Below are positions 1-7,139 of a stretch of DNA of 9,816 nt, one piece after another. The stretch comes from Deltaproteobacteria bacterium UBA2957 (GTDB lineage: Bacteria > Myxococcota_A > UBA796): the NCBI GenBank assembly GCA_002348535.1, contig DEBL01000210.1:1-9816 (forward strand). Direction: 5' to 3'. A model generated the notes under the pieces. That model had not been told where the DNA came from. It saw nothing but the letters and a program-made list of their open reading frames with translations, and made no database searches. The translations under genes were made by a program, and so were the position numbers. Every line of letters begins with the position of its first letter. Within the stretch, counting starts at the first letter, position 1.

Positions 1-670
1 CCCGCCGCTCGGTGGCGTTGGGCAAGGGTTGCCCGCGGGGCCAGGTGACAATCTGCCCGCTGGCGGCCGGATTGATGGCCGCCAGCGCCGTGGCCATCCA
101 GCGCATCAGCGCGATGCGCGACCCGAATCGGCTCTGGCTGAGGTCGGCGGTCGCCAGCAGGTCGCGGTCGTGAAACGGCTCGAAGTTGGTGTCGCTCCAG
201 AAATTGGCCACCACCAAGAGGGTGGGGTCGAGATCCCAGCCCACGTCTGCCATCAGCCGCCGGGACTGCTCCGTCGAGTAGCCCGGCACCGCGCCGTTGA
301 TGACCTCGACGCCGTCGAGGCGCCGGCTCAGGTGCGCCGCCATGGTCTGGTCGTCGGCGACGCCAAACCCAAAGAAGCTGGAGTCCCCCAAAATCATGAT
401 GCGCTGCGCGCCATCGGCGCGGGGCTCTGCCGGCACCGGAGACCGCAGCCCAATGGCATCGATGGTCGCCACCGTGTCGACGTTCTTTCGCTCGCCCGCG
501 GCCAAGCCCCACAGCCGGGTTGGGTGGCCGGTCATGACCACCGACGGTGTGTCACGGGCCGACCACTGGGGCATCTCGGCGCTGGACTGCCGTGCGGCCC
601 ACTCGGCGGCCCCCAGCACGGACGCCGTCACGACCAGCGCGTACAGGGCCTTTCGACGAACCGCCGCCAT
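1..670 (-). CDS. SGNH/GDSL-type hydrolase, partial (C-terminus beyond left edge)
   Basis: Probable membrane-anchored or secreted SGNH-fold esterase/acyl hydrolase; substrate unknown. The first 223 codons are present and the frame is open to the edge. Residues 5-22 form a basic then hydrophobic segment (RRK, then ALYALVVTASVLG), a signal anchor or signal peptide without a lipobox Cys. SGNH block I is ILGDSSFFGFG (residues 93-103) with nucleophile candidate Ser97. The block II region is INGAVPGYSTEQ (124-135). FWSDTN (157-162) sits where block III normally has GxND. The C-terminal DxxH motif would lie outside the window, so the triad cannot be completed. ATG at 670 is the only standard start after the in-frame stop of the upstream gene, 48 bases away; only a weak GGGT lies in front. 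It is probably co-transcribed with the upstream hydrolase lipoprotein. The fold is fairly sure, the activity is not. Confidence 0.85.
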   Translation of the reverse strand, partial: MAAVRRKALYALVVTASVLGAAEWAARQSSAEMPQWSARDTPSVVMTGHPTRLWGLAAGERKNVDTVATIDAIGLRSPVPAEPRADGAQRIMILGDSSFFGFGVADDQTMAAHLSRRLDGVEVINGAVPGYSTEQSRRLMADVGWDLDPTLLVVANFWSDTNFEPFHDRDLLATADLSQSRFGSRIALMRWMATALAAINPAASGQIVTWPRGQPLPNATERR

Positions 671-718
671 CGCGCCGCTACCCGCGACCCGATGCGACGA
701 AGCCCAGACCCGCGGCGT

Positions 719-2704
719 TCACTCCGAGGAACCGAAGACGCACGGACCGCCGCAGGTGCTGGCGATCTCGCCCGAGTCGAGGAAGTGCACGATCATCTCC
801 ATCCCCTCATCGGTGATGGCCGCCGCGTCGTGGCCGCCGTCGTCCACATCGGGGGACTCGTTGCCGCGGGGCGTCGCCCGATCGCCCATGTCGAAGCTGA
901 TGAAAGCCGACTCGGTGGTCGGGCCGTCGATGACCTCGGCGCCGTAGGGGTAGTACGACGAGTCGCTCAGCACAGGCATTCCGGTGATGCGCACCGCGAT
1001 GTCGCTGGCGAGGTTCGGCACCTGCGCGTCATCCTGTGCCACGAGGTACAGAAACCGCTTCGGACCCGCATCGGCAAATCCTTCGCGCGCATCGCCGATG
1101 TAGGCCGCCGACTCGGCGTTGTCCCACACGTGCTGACTCATGGCCATCAACTGCGCCGTGATGAGTCGCGAGTCATACGCGGGTTCGAGAATGGCGTTGT
1201 AGGTGTTGAAGTGAATGCTCCGCTCGATCATAAACGAGAAGGTCGCGCCGCCCACGATCAGGGCACCCCTGTCAATGTCGGGCGACTGCGTCAGGAACAT
1301 GCCCCCGAGCACCGAGCCCTGGGAGACCCCAATGAACTTGGCATCGTTGGGATCCACCGCGCGGCCACCGTCGGCCCGCAGAAAGGCCTCGTCGTCACCG
1401 CACACCCCGAGAATGCTCCGGGTCAACGCGTTGTTGATGATCATGCCCTGCTGCAGGTTCTCGCCCAGCATGTAGAAATTCGACACGTTGTTGAGCGCAC
1501 CCGCCAAAAAGACCAGGTCTTTGTTGCTCATGCCGTGCCAGTCGGTGGCGGCCATGACAAAGGCCTCGCGTTCGGCGATTTCTTGGAGGTCATCGTCCTC
1601 CATCATGGGGGGTCCGCTGCCGAACAGGCCGTGCCCCCAGAGCATGAAGGTCCCGGACTCGGGGTTGTCGATGAGGCTCTGCGGCACATAGGCCTTAAAG
1701 CTCACCTCTTCTTGGCCTTGGTACACCGGCACGCCGTAGCCGTCGCGGACCAACTCGGCCGGTGCCTTGGGCGCGTCCATGTACCATGGCACGGTGACCG
1801 TGGCGTCAATCAACCGGCCACCCATGATGCTCTCGGTCACCGAGTTGTAGGTGCACCCGATGCCCCGGTCGGCGATCCACTCCATCGAGTCGGACCGCAT
1901 CGAAACAAAGGAATCGCGCAGGCTCTCATCCGACGCCGTGTGGAACCACCATGCCTGCTGCAGTTCGCTTCGTTCGACGCCGGCATCTGCCAAGGCATTG
2001 AACATCTTTTCGTAAGACGCACGGCGGGACTCGGTCTTGCTGTCGGTGGTCTCGATGTTGTCGCGGAAGGCGGCAAAGGCGGCTGACGCCTCAAGGGGAT
2101 CGCCGCTCATGCCGTTCAGGCCTCGGATGGCGACAGCGTACTGCCGGTTGGGCTTGAGTCGGGTCAAGGGCCGAATAAACAGGACGGTTTCGTCCGGGTC
2201 GGTGGCGCGCGCGTCGTTTTCCACCCAGTGAGGCAACCGTTCTCCGGAGGCCACATCGAGCAAGACGGTGGGGTGATCGGCCGCTTCTGAGCGCTCAATC
2301 GAGTCCCAGAATGCGGCATCAGACAAATCAGCGGGCTCGGAGAACAGGGTCAGCATCTGGCTGCTGGGGCTAAATCCGTCGCCCCGATTAAACGGCTTGA
2401 AATCGACGGTGAACCCGTAGACGTTGCTCCACGCGGCGTCTTGGTTGTACGCGAGCGTGTAGCCGGTGCGGTTTGCAGCCTTCACCGCCAGATATCGGTC
2501 GCTGGGCCACGGCAACATGCACGCGCCTTCGGCCAGCGGATCGCACTCCACCGGGGACTCAAGTTCAATCGGCCCATCGGGGGAATCGCCCCCCGAGCCC
2601 CCTGAGTCGTCGCCGGTGGCTGAACTTCCGGGGGAAGAATCGTCGTCACCGTCGGTTTTGTCACCGCACCCGAACAGCATCACGCCCAGCATAAACACTC
2701 GCAT
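719..2704 (-). CDS. Secreted alpha/beta-hydrolase lipoprotein (lipase/esterase-like)
   Basis: A 661-residue predicted surface or periplasmic serine hydrolase; substrate unknown. A short lipoprotein signal ends in LFGC (Cys13). A Gly/Ser/Asp linker covers residues 14-45. A CDPLAEGACMLPWPSD element (54-69) begins a beta-sandwich region (about 54-215) that resembles the N-terminal domain of Pla-1/cef-type extracellular lipases. It ends in the Ig-like pattern RPLTRLKPNRQYAVAIRGLN (178-197). A helical linker (about 225-275) precedes the hydrolase core. There, WGHGLFGSG (356-364) looks like the oxyanion region, GVSQG (459-463) is the nucleophile elbow with Ser461, Asp558 or Asp559 lies in AQDDAQVP, and His625 in GGHD is the likely catalytic His. 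The longer frame starting at 2986 is rejected: the ATG at 2704 has GGAGG five bases upstream and opens directly into the signal peptide. Enzyme class is likely; lipid substrates are a guess. Confidence 0.88.
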   Translation of the reverse strand: MRVFMLGVMLFGCGDKTDGDDDSSPGSSATGDDSGGSGGDSPDGPIELESPVECDPLAEGACMLPWPSDRYLAVKAANRTGYTLAYNQDAAWSNVYGFTVDFKPFNRGDGFSPSSQMLTLFSEPADLSDAAFWDSIERSEAADHPTVLLDVASGERLPHWVENDARATDPDETVLFIRPLTRLKPNRQYAVAIRGLNGMSGDPLEASAAFAAFRDNIETTDSKTESRRASYEKMFNALADAGVERSELQQAWWFHTASDESLRDSFVSMRSDSMEWIADRGIGCTYNSVTESIMGGRLIDATVTVPWYMDAPKAPAELVRDGYGVPVYQGQEEVSFKAYVPQSLIDNPESGTFMLWGHGLFGSGPPMMEDDDLQEIAEREAFVMAATDWHGMSNKDLVFLAGALNNVSNFYMLGENLQQGMIINNALTRSILGVCGDDEAFLRADGGRAVDPNDAKFIGVSQGSVLGGMFLTQSPDIDRGALIVGGATFSFMIERSIHFNTYNAILEPAYDSRLITAQLMAMSQHVWDNAESAAYIGDAREGFADAGPKRFLYLVAQDDAQVPNLASDIAVRITGMPVLSDSSYYPYGAEVIDGPTTESAFISFDMGDRATPRGNESPDVDDGGHDAAAITDEGMEMIVHFLDSGEIASTCGGPCVFGSSE

Positions 2705-2709
2705 CGCTA

Positions 2710-2714
2710 CCTCC
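2710..2714 (-). promoter_or_regulatory. Ribosome binding site of the alpha/beta-hydrolase lipoprotein
   Basis: The minus strand reads GGAGG, then five bases, then ATG at 2704. This site decides the start, because the frame stays open upstream to 2986 without a comparable signal. The product from this start begins with a lipoprotein signal peptide. Confidence 0.75.
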
Positions 2715-2816
2715 AGCCCCATCATACATCCAAGCGAAGGATTTGCTGCAGATCGCACAAAGTCTGCAACAGAGGTGAAATCCGTCGTACACTGTGCTCG
2801 AATCGGGAATCCAAAC

Positions 2817-2822
2817 GGGAGG
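2817..2822 (+). promoter_or_regulatory. Ribosome binding site of the stalk-and-head adhesin-like lipoprotein
   Basis: GGGAGG lies six bases before the ATG at 2829. It fixes the start inside a frame that is open from 2466. The 121 upstream codons lie antisense to the hydrolase gene or in the intergenic region, and the protein from 2829 opens with a lipoprotein signal. Confidence 0.75.
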
Positions 2823-2828
2823 AACCCC

Positions 2829-5483
2829 ATGACACCGAGTTGGAGATTTTTGCTGTTGGCCGCTCTTGTGGGCTGCAACGATGGAACTGAAACAGAAGAG
2901 GCATTGAACGGAAAAACCAGCATTGGCTTTTCCAAGGCCCTGGAAGAACGCATCATTACGCTGGAAGAAGATCTGGCCGCAACCACTGCAGAACTGACTG
3001 CCGTGAAAGCCGATCACGCCGATGCACTGGCGCTCTTGGACGGACGCGCCGGCACACTCGAGACAGAGGTGGCGATCAACATCGCGCTGCTCGCCGACCT
3101 TGAGACCAGCGTTGAAGTCGCCATGGCCTCTGCTGACCAAGTGTCGCAGAACACCACGGACATCGCGGCCAATACCGAAGCCATCGCTGCGATGGACGAG
3201 AGTGGTCTCGCCACTACGTTCTGGGTGACCTCTCAAGGGTTTGCCGATGGCGACGACTTGGCGGCCAACACAACCGCCATTGAAGCCAACACCACTCAGG
3301 TGGCGCTCAATACGGCCTCGATCGCGACCAACACCGCCTCCATCGACAGCAACACCACCGAAATCGCAGCGATCACCGGTGCGGTCGACCTCAGTGAACT
3401 CGACACCCGCGTGACCTCGCTCGAAGATTCCGGGTTCGTGACGGAGACGGCGCTCGGCGTCACCGTCGATGCCATTAACGAGAGCCTCGGCGGACTCGAG
3501 ACCACGGCGACCTCGCTCACGGTTAGCGTCGCGACCAACACGGCCGCCGTAGCGGCCAACACAACCGCGATCGCAGCGAACACAACCGCCGTCGAAACCA
3601 ACACGACGGCACTCGCCGATGCGACCAGTTCGCTGGAGACCCTCAGCACGACCGTCGAGTCCAACACCACCACCATTGCAGCCCATACCGCGAGCCTGGA
3701 GACAAACACCGCGTCGATTGAAGCCAACACTGCGGCAATCAGCACGCTCGATGCATCGGTTGGCGACTCCAGCGGTGGACTGGTGGCTTCGGTTGCTACG
3801 CTGGTTGACGAAGTGACCTCGAACCGGAGTGCCATCACCACCAACAGCGACGACATTGCCATTAATGTCGCGGCCATCGAAAGCGCCGAGTCGTCCATTG
3901 AGGCCAACGCTACCGACATCAGCACCAACGCGGCGAGCATTACGGGCGTAGAAGACGACCTCGATACGGCGGAAACAAACATCGCAACCAACTCGACCGA
4001 CATCGATGCGGCCGAGTCGTCTATTGCGACCAACACCACCAATATTGAGGCCAACGACAGCGACATCACGACAAATGCGTCCAACATCACGGCGAACGCC
4101 AGCGACATCGACGACGCAGAGACTGCGATTTCGGACAACACTTCGGACATCTCGGACAACACCGATGACATCGCGACCAACAAGACCAGCATCGAGACCA
4201 ACGAGAGCAGCATCTCGAGCAACACGAGCTCGATCGAAGACAACACCGATGACATCTCGACCAACGCATCGGCCATCAGCGACAACGAGTCCGACATCAC
4301 GTCCAACGCGTCGTCCATCGAAGAAAACGCCGAAGATATCGACGACAATGGCGACGACATCGATGACAACGCGTCGAACATTTTGTCGAACTTGTCGGAC
4401 ATCAACAGCAACTCGACCGACATCGCAACCAACGCGGTCAACATTGGGGCGAATGAGACCTCGATCACCACATTGGAAGCCACGGTATCGACCAACAGCG
4501 ATGCCATTTCGGACAACTCAACCAGCATTTCAGAAATCGACACGGACATTACCGGCGTGTCCGACCTCATGGACTACGTGACGGTCGACACTTCGGAGGA
4601 TTCTGTCTCGTTCGTGGGCGCCAATGTGTTCGTCCAGAGCGGCTCGGGGTCCACCGCCGGAACCAGTGCACCGGGACTCGGAAACCTCATCGTGGGGTAC
4701 AACGAGAAAGAGTCGGACGACCTCGACTCGGGCTACCACAACCTGATTGTGGGCGCGAAGCACTCGTACAGTTCGCACAGCAGCATCGCGGTCGGCTCCG
4801 AGAACAACATTCTCGCCAAGCAAACCGCGGCGATTGGCGGCCAAAAGAACATCGCCACCGAAGAGTCCTCGGCCGTCTTTGGCGGCACGGACAACGAAGC
4901 ATCCGCCAAAGGTGCGGTTGCAGTCGGCGGTAACGACAACGCGGCGAGCGGGCAGTTCTCCATCGTGTCTGGCGGTAAGGGCAACGATGCCACTGCAACG
5001 GGAACCGGCGTGTTTGGCGGGCAAGATAGCTCCGCAAACGACACGTACGCCGTGTCCGTCGGCGGAGACGAGAATCAGGCCAACGGGTCGTACAGCGCCG
5101 CGCTGGGTGGCACCGGAAACGAGGCCCGCGGCGACAAGTCGACGGCCGTGGGTGGCACCGGCAACCTCACCTCGGGCAACAACGCACTCGCAGCGGGTGG
5201 AACCACGCTGACCGCTTCCGGACCCAACTCGGCGACCGTCGGCGGCAACCTTGCCACCGCAAGCACCAACTACGCCCTGACTGTGGGCGGAAACAACAAC
5301 GAAGCCAACTCCAGCTACGCTGCAGTGTTCGGCGGCCTTGAAAACACCGCCACCAGTGGTTCGTATGCCGCGGCCATCGGCGGCAAGAACATCTCGGCAA
5401 GCGGAGCCAACAGCGTTGGACTCGGCGGTGACGGTACAGCCGTCAGCGGCGCGAACAAGATCTCGCTTGGCGAAGAAGGCTAG
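2829..5483 (+). CDS. Lipid-anchored, trimeric-adhesin-like stalk and YadA-type head protein
   Basis: An 884-residue predicted surface fibre, probably an adhesin. Residues 1-16 are a lipoprotein signal ending in LVGC (Cys16). Residues 33-105 are a predicted coiled coil. Residues 105-577 are a heptad stalk with Ile/Val every seventh residue and Asn three later (IxxN), the N@d motif known from trimeric autotransporter stalks, where the buried Asn layers bind anions. Three breaks interrupt it, near 122-144, 183-222 and 305-331. From 322 to 574 the register is unbroken for 37 heptads. Residues 580-615 are a transition. Residues 616-884 are about 18 beta-roll repeats of the form AVGGxxNxAxG, as in YadA/Hep_Hag heads, opening with GNLIVGYNE and HNLIVGAKHSYSS. 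There is no C-terminal beta-barrel anchor, so the order is inverted relative to YadA. Between Arg333 and Lys627 the only basic residue is Lys452, so the stalk is very acidic. Trimer formation is inferred from the motifs. A phage tail-fibre origin is possible, but no phage genes are nearby. Confidence 0.88.
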   Translation: MTPSWRFLLLAALVGCNDGTETEEALNGKTSIGFSKALEERIITLEEDLAATTAELTAVKADHADALALLDGRAGTLETEVAINIALLADLETSVEVAMASADQVSQNTTDIAANTEAIAAMDESGLATTFWVTSQGFADGDDLAANTTAIEANTTQVALNTASIATNTASIDSNTTEIAAITGAVDLSELDTRVTSLEDSGFVTETALGVTVDAINESLGGLETTATSLTVSVATNTAAVAANTTAIAANTTAVETNTTALADATSSLETLSTTVESNTTTIAAHTASLETNTASIEANTAAISTLDASVGDSSGGLVASVATLVDEVTSNRSAITTNSDDIAINVAAIESAESSIEANATDISTNAASITGVEDDLDTAETNIATNSTDIDAAESSIATNTTNIEANDSDITTNASNITANASDIDDAETAISDNTSDISDNTDDIATNKTSIETNESSISSNTSSIEDNTDDISTNASAISDNESDITSNASSIEENAEDIDDNGDDIDDNASNILSNLSDINSNSTDIATNAVNIGANETSITTLEATVSTNSDAISDNSTSISEIDTDITGVSDLMDYVTVDTSEDSVSFVGANVFVQSGSGSTAGTSAPGLGNLIVGYNEKESDDLDSGYHNLIVGAKHSYSSHSSIAVGSENNILAKQTAAIGGQKNIATEESSAVFGGTDNEASAKGAVAVGGNDNAASGQFSIVSGGKGNDATATGTGVFGGQDSSANDTYAVSVGGDENQANGSYSAALGGTGNEARGDKSTAVGGTGNLTSGNNALAAGGTTLTASGPNSATVGGNLATASTNYALTVGGNNNEANSSYAAVFGGLENTATSGSYAAAIGGKNISASGANSVGLGGDGTAVSGANKISLGEEG
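3141..4553 (+). repeat. Heptad (21-bp) stalk repeats encoding IxxN coiled coil
   Basis: Degenerate 21-bp units, typically Ile/Val codon, two codons, AAC or AAT, three codons. Codons for Ile/Val fall at residues 322, 329, 336 and so on to 574 (Leu at 378) with no slip. Earlier blocks are in other phases: 105-119, 144-186 and 234-318. Sixteen consecutive units, with Ile at 434 to 539, carry Asn at +3. Units before residue ~330 are Thr/Ala-rich; later ones are Ser/Asp-rich. The DNA repeats are diverged, not identical. Confidence 0.85.
4674..5480 (+). repeat. About 18 tandem 45-bp YadA-head-type repeats
   Basis: The conserved Gly that follows the A-V/I-hydrophobic strand falls at residues 623, 642, 656, 670, 685, 700, 715, 730, 745, 760, 775, 790, 805, 820, 835, 851, 866 and 881. 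From 670 to 835 the spacing is exactly 15 residues, hence a 45-bp period. The units are diverged at both DNA and protein level. Confidence 0.85.
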
Positions 5484-5493
5484 TGCCCGGTGC

Positions 5494-5535
5494 GTTGGGT
5501 CGGCGAGTCCCCGAATGGGGTACCCGCCCCCCAAC
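5494..5535 (+). other. Weak stem-loop between the adhesin-like and sulfotransferase-like genes
   Basis: GTTGGG (5494-5499) can pair with CCCAAC (5530-5535), and inside it CCCC (5509-5512) with GGGG (5517-5520) around a GAAT loop. No T-run follows, so it is not a standard intrinsic terminator. It may slow transcription or be chance in a GC-rich spacer. Confidence 0.2.
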
Positions 5536-5561
5536 ACGCCTGCGGCCCCGGGACCCCTGCA

Positions 5562-7139
5562 ATGCCCCACACCCCAACGTCCCTGTGGCTCGTCGCAACC
5601 GCTGCGCTTGCATGCGCCTCCGACCCCACTGATCAGCCCCCCCAGTCGTCTCCAACCGAGTGGGAGTCGAGCAGCGATGACCCCACGCCTGCAGTGGCTA
5701 TGACCGGATTCAACATTACGGTTCGGGAGCAGTGCACGGTGTGCGCCGACGTATCGATCCAACTCGACCTTGCGACCCCCGTCACGGTGTTCCTGAGTGC
5801 TGAGGATGCCGCGCCTGTTCCGTGGGTTCGCTCAGAGGCCGCAACGGATCACACCATCCCGCTCCTGATGCTTCAACCCGACACCGCCTACACACTCGCT
5901 GTGCAAACGGATTCCGATCCGCGACAACCGCTTGTGACCGAAACCTTTTCGACGGGCCGTCTGCCCGACTCCATACCACCGGTGAACCTCACGACCGAGA
6001 GCGATGAGTCAACCCTCACCCTGCTCACCGTGATCGACACGGACCCGAGTGCAGAAGAACACTTTCTGCTCGCCGTCGATGAGCGGGGAACCGTCGTCTG
6101 GTACGAGCAACTCAGCGGCGGCGGACTGGGCCTTAAAATCGATAACGACAAGCGAATTTACACCACCGAAGGCAACTTCCAAGCCATTCGAGTCGACCCA
6201 TCCACAGGAACCAACGCGACGTGGACCGCCGCCGAACTCGGTTTAGACACCATTCATCATGAATTCAGACCGATGGAGGACGGGGGGTTCACCCTGTTCA
6301 CCACCCAACACACGCCCGTTCCCGGTTGGTGGGAGAACGCGTTTGGTTTGTCGTACACATTCAACATCATCAGCGATGTCGCGATGCGGTTCGATGCGTC
6401 AGGGGCGCCGGCCTGGACATGGTCGATCCTCGATCACATCGACCCGCTCGAACACCACACTGAAGCCATGCACTGGCCGTTTTGGAACATGCCTCCCTAC
6501 GACCACCTCGACACTCCAAAGGATTGGTCCCATGCCAATGCCATGGTCCCGACAACCGGCGGGTGGCTCATGTCATTTCGAAACCTCGACTGGCTCATCA
6601 AGGTCGACGAACCAACCGGCAGCATCGACTACATCTTTGGTCCGGGCGGCGATTTTGAACTCGCGCCCGGTGGCCGATGGTTCAGCCGCCAACACGGTCC
6701 CGTGGTGACCGGGTCGGACACGATCCTGCTCTATGACAACGGGAACAATCGAATCGACAGCCCGTGGGGCGAGCCCGCCTTTAGTCGCGTGGTCGAGTAC
6801 CGGCTGGATCGCGACACGATGACCGCCTCAGAAGTTTGGTCGTGGGATGGCGGCGGCGAGCGGATCTTCTGCCCCGTCGTGGGCGATGTGGACCCCCTCA
6901 GCGCGGGAACGCACCTCGTCACCGATGGCGCCATCGCCGAAACGCGCCTCGACGACGACGGCACCGTTGAAACCCACTTCAGCGGTCGCGTGCGGGAAGT
7001 CCAAGACATCCAAGAGGCGCCGACGGTGACGTGGGGCATCACCGTCGGTACCCCGTCGGAGTTCTCGGCCACCGCGTGGATCGTCTACCGAGCGATGCGG
7101 ATCGACTCGCTGTACCCCCAAGAGCGCCGCCCACAATGA
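5562..7139 (+). CDS. Arylsulfotransferase-like (ASST family) lipoprotein
   Basis: A 525-residue predicted extracytoplasmic protein with a lipoprotein signal ending in AALAC (Cys18) and a Ser/Pro/Asp tether to about residue 45. Residues 47-142 form a fibronectin-III-like beta-sandwich with a CTVC pair (58-61). Residues 143-525 resemble the ASST beta-propeller, a PAPS-independent enzyme that moves sulfate from one phenolic ester to another phenol. The signature segments occur in family order: HHEF (232-235), DWSHANAM (321-328), SFRN (338-341), IKVDEPTGSI (346-355), RQHG (376-379) and LLYDNGN (389-395). His232 or His233, His324, Arg340 and His378 are candidate equivalents of the three His and one Arg of the E. 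coli ASST active site. The frame is open from a GTG at 5490, but ATG 5562 opens the signal peptide and has a weak GGGA eight bases upstream. Its stop overlaps the next start. Family membership is likely; the substrate is unknown. Confidence 0.85.
   Translation: MPHTPTSLWLVATAALACASDPTDQPPQSSPTEWESSSDDPTPAVAMTGFNITVREQCTVCADVSIQLDLATPVTVFLSAEDAAPVPWVRSEAATDHTIPLLMLQPDTAYTLAVQTDSDPRQPLVTETFSTGRLPDSIPPVNLTTESDESTLTLLTVIDTDPSAEEHFLLAVDERGTVVWYEQLSGGGLGLKIDNDKRIYTTEGNFQAIRVDPSTGTNATWTAAELGLDTIHHEFRPMEDGGFTLFTTQHTPVPGWWENAFGLSYTFNIISDVAMRFDASGAPAWTWSILDHIDPLEHHTEAMHWPFWNMPPYDHLDTPKDWSHANAMVPTTGGWLMSFRNLDWLIKVDEPTGSIDYIFGPGGDFELAPGGRWFSRQHGPVVTGSDTILLYDNGNNRIDSPWGEPAFSRVVEYRLDRDTMTASEVWSWDGGGERIFCPVVGDVDPLSAGTHLVTDGAIAETRLDDDGTVETHFSGRVREVQDIQEAPTVTWGITVGTPSEFSATAWIVYRAMRIDSLYPQERRPQ

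Larger units (their letters stand above)
2705..2828. promoter_or_regulatory. Divergent intergenic region with inverted repeat
   Basis: These 124 bases lie between two divergent lipoprotein genes and must hold the leaders, and probably the promoters, of both. An inverted repeat TGCAGA (2747-2752) / TCTGCA (2763-2768) with a 10-base spacer lies near the middle and could be an operator or a small hairpin. On the plus strand TACACT (2788-2793) is a mediocre -10 candidate without a convincing -35. On the minus strand TATGAT (2726-2721) resembles a -10 element but would place the transcript start at the ribosome binding site. No promoter can be assigned firmly. Confidence 0.35.

Noticed and set aside
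29..2086. Long plus-strand frame of 685 codons
   Set aside because: It lies antisense to the SGNH hydrolase and the alpha/beta-hydrolase, whose proteins show clear motifs. Its product is rich in His, Gly and Arg with no recognisable domain, typical of a GC-rich shadow.
2721..2726. TATGAT as a -10 element for the hydrolase gene (minus strand)
   Set aside because: It has no matching -35, and the predicted start would fall on the GGAGG ribosome binding site.
2466..2828. N-terminal extension of the adhesin-like protein upstream of 2829
   Set aside because: It would overlap the hydrolase gene antisense and bury the lipoprotein signal. The ATG at 2829 has a good GGGAGG site.
3296..4570. Minus-strand open frame of 424 codons opposite the stalk
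   Set aside because: The 21-bp heptad repeat keeps the antisense frame free of stops by periodicity. The product is a monotonous Ser/Val/Met repeat with no start signal.
3141..5480. CRISPR array or recent tandem DNA duplication in the repeat-rich gene
   Set aside because: The 21-bp and 45-bp periodicities are codon-phased, diverged protein repeats. There are no identical direct repeats separated by unique spacers.
4530..5762. Minus-strand open frame of 410 codons opposite the head repeats
   Set aside because: It is another shadow of a repetitive GC-rich gene. It has no domain and runs past the end of the real gene into the spacer.
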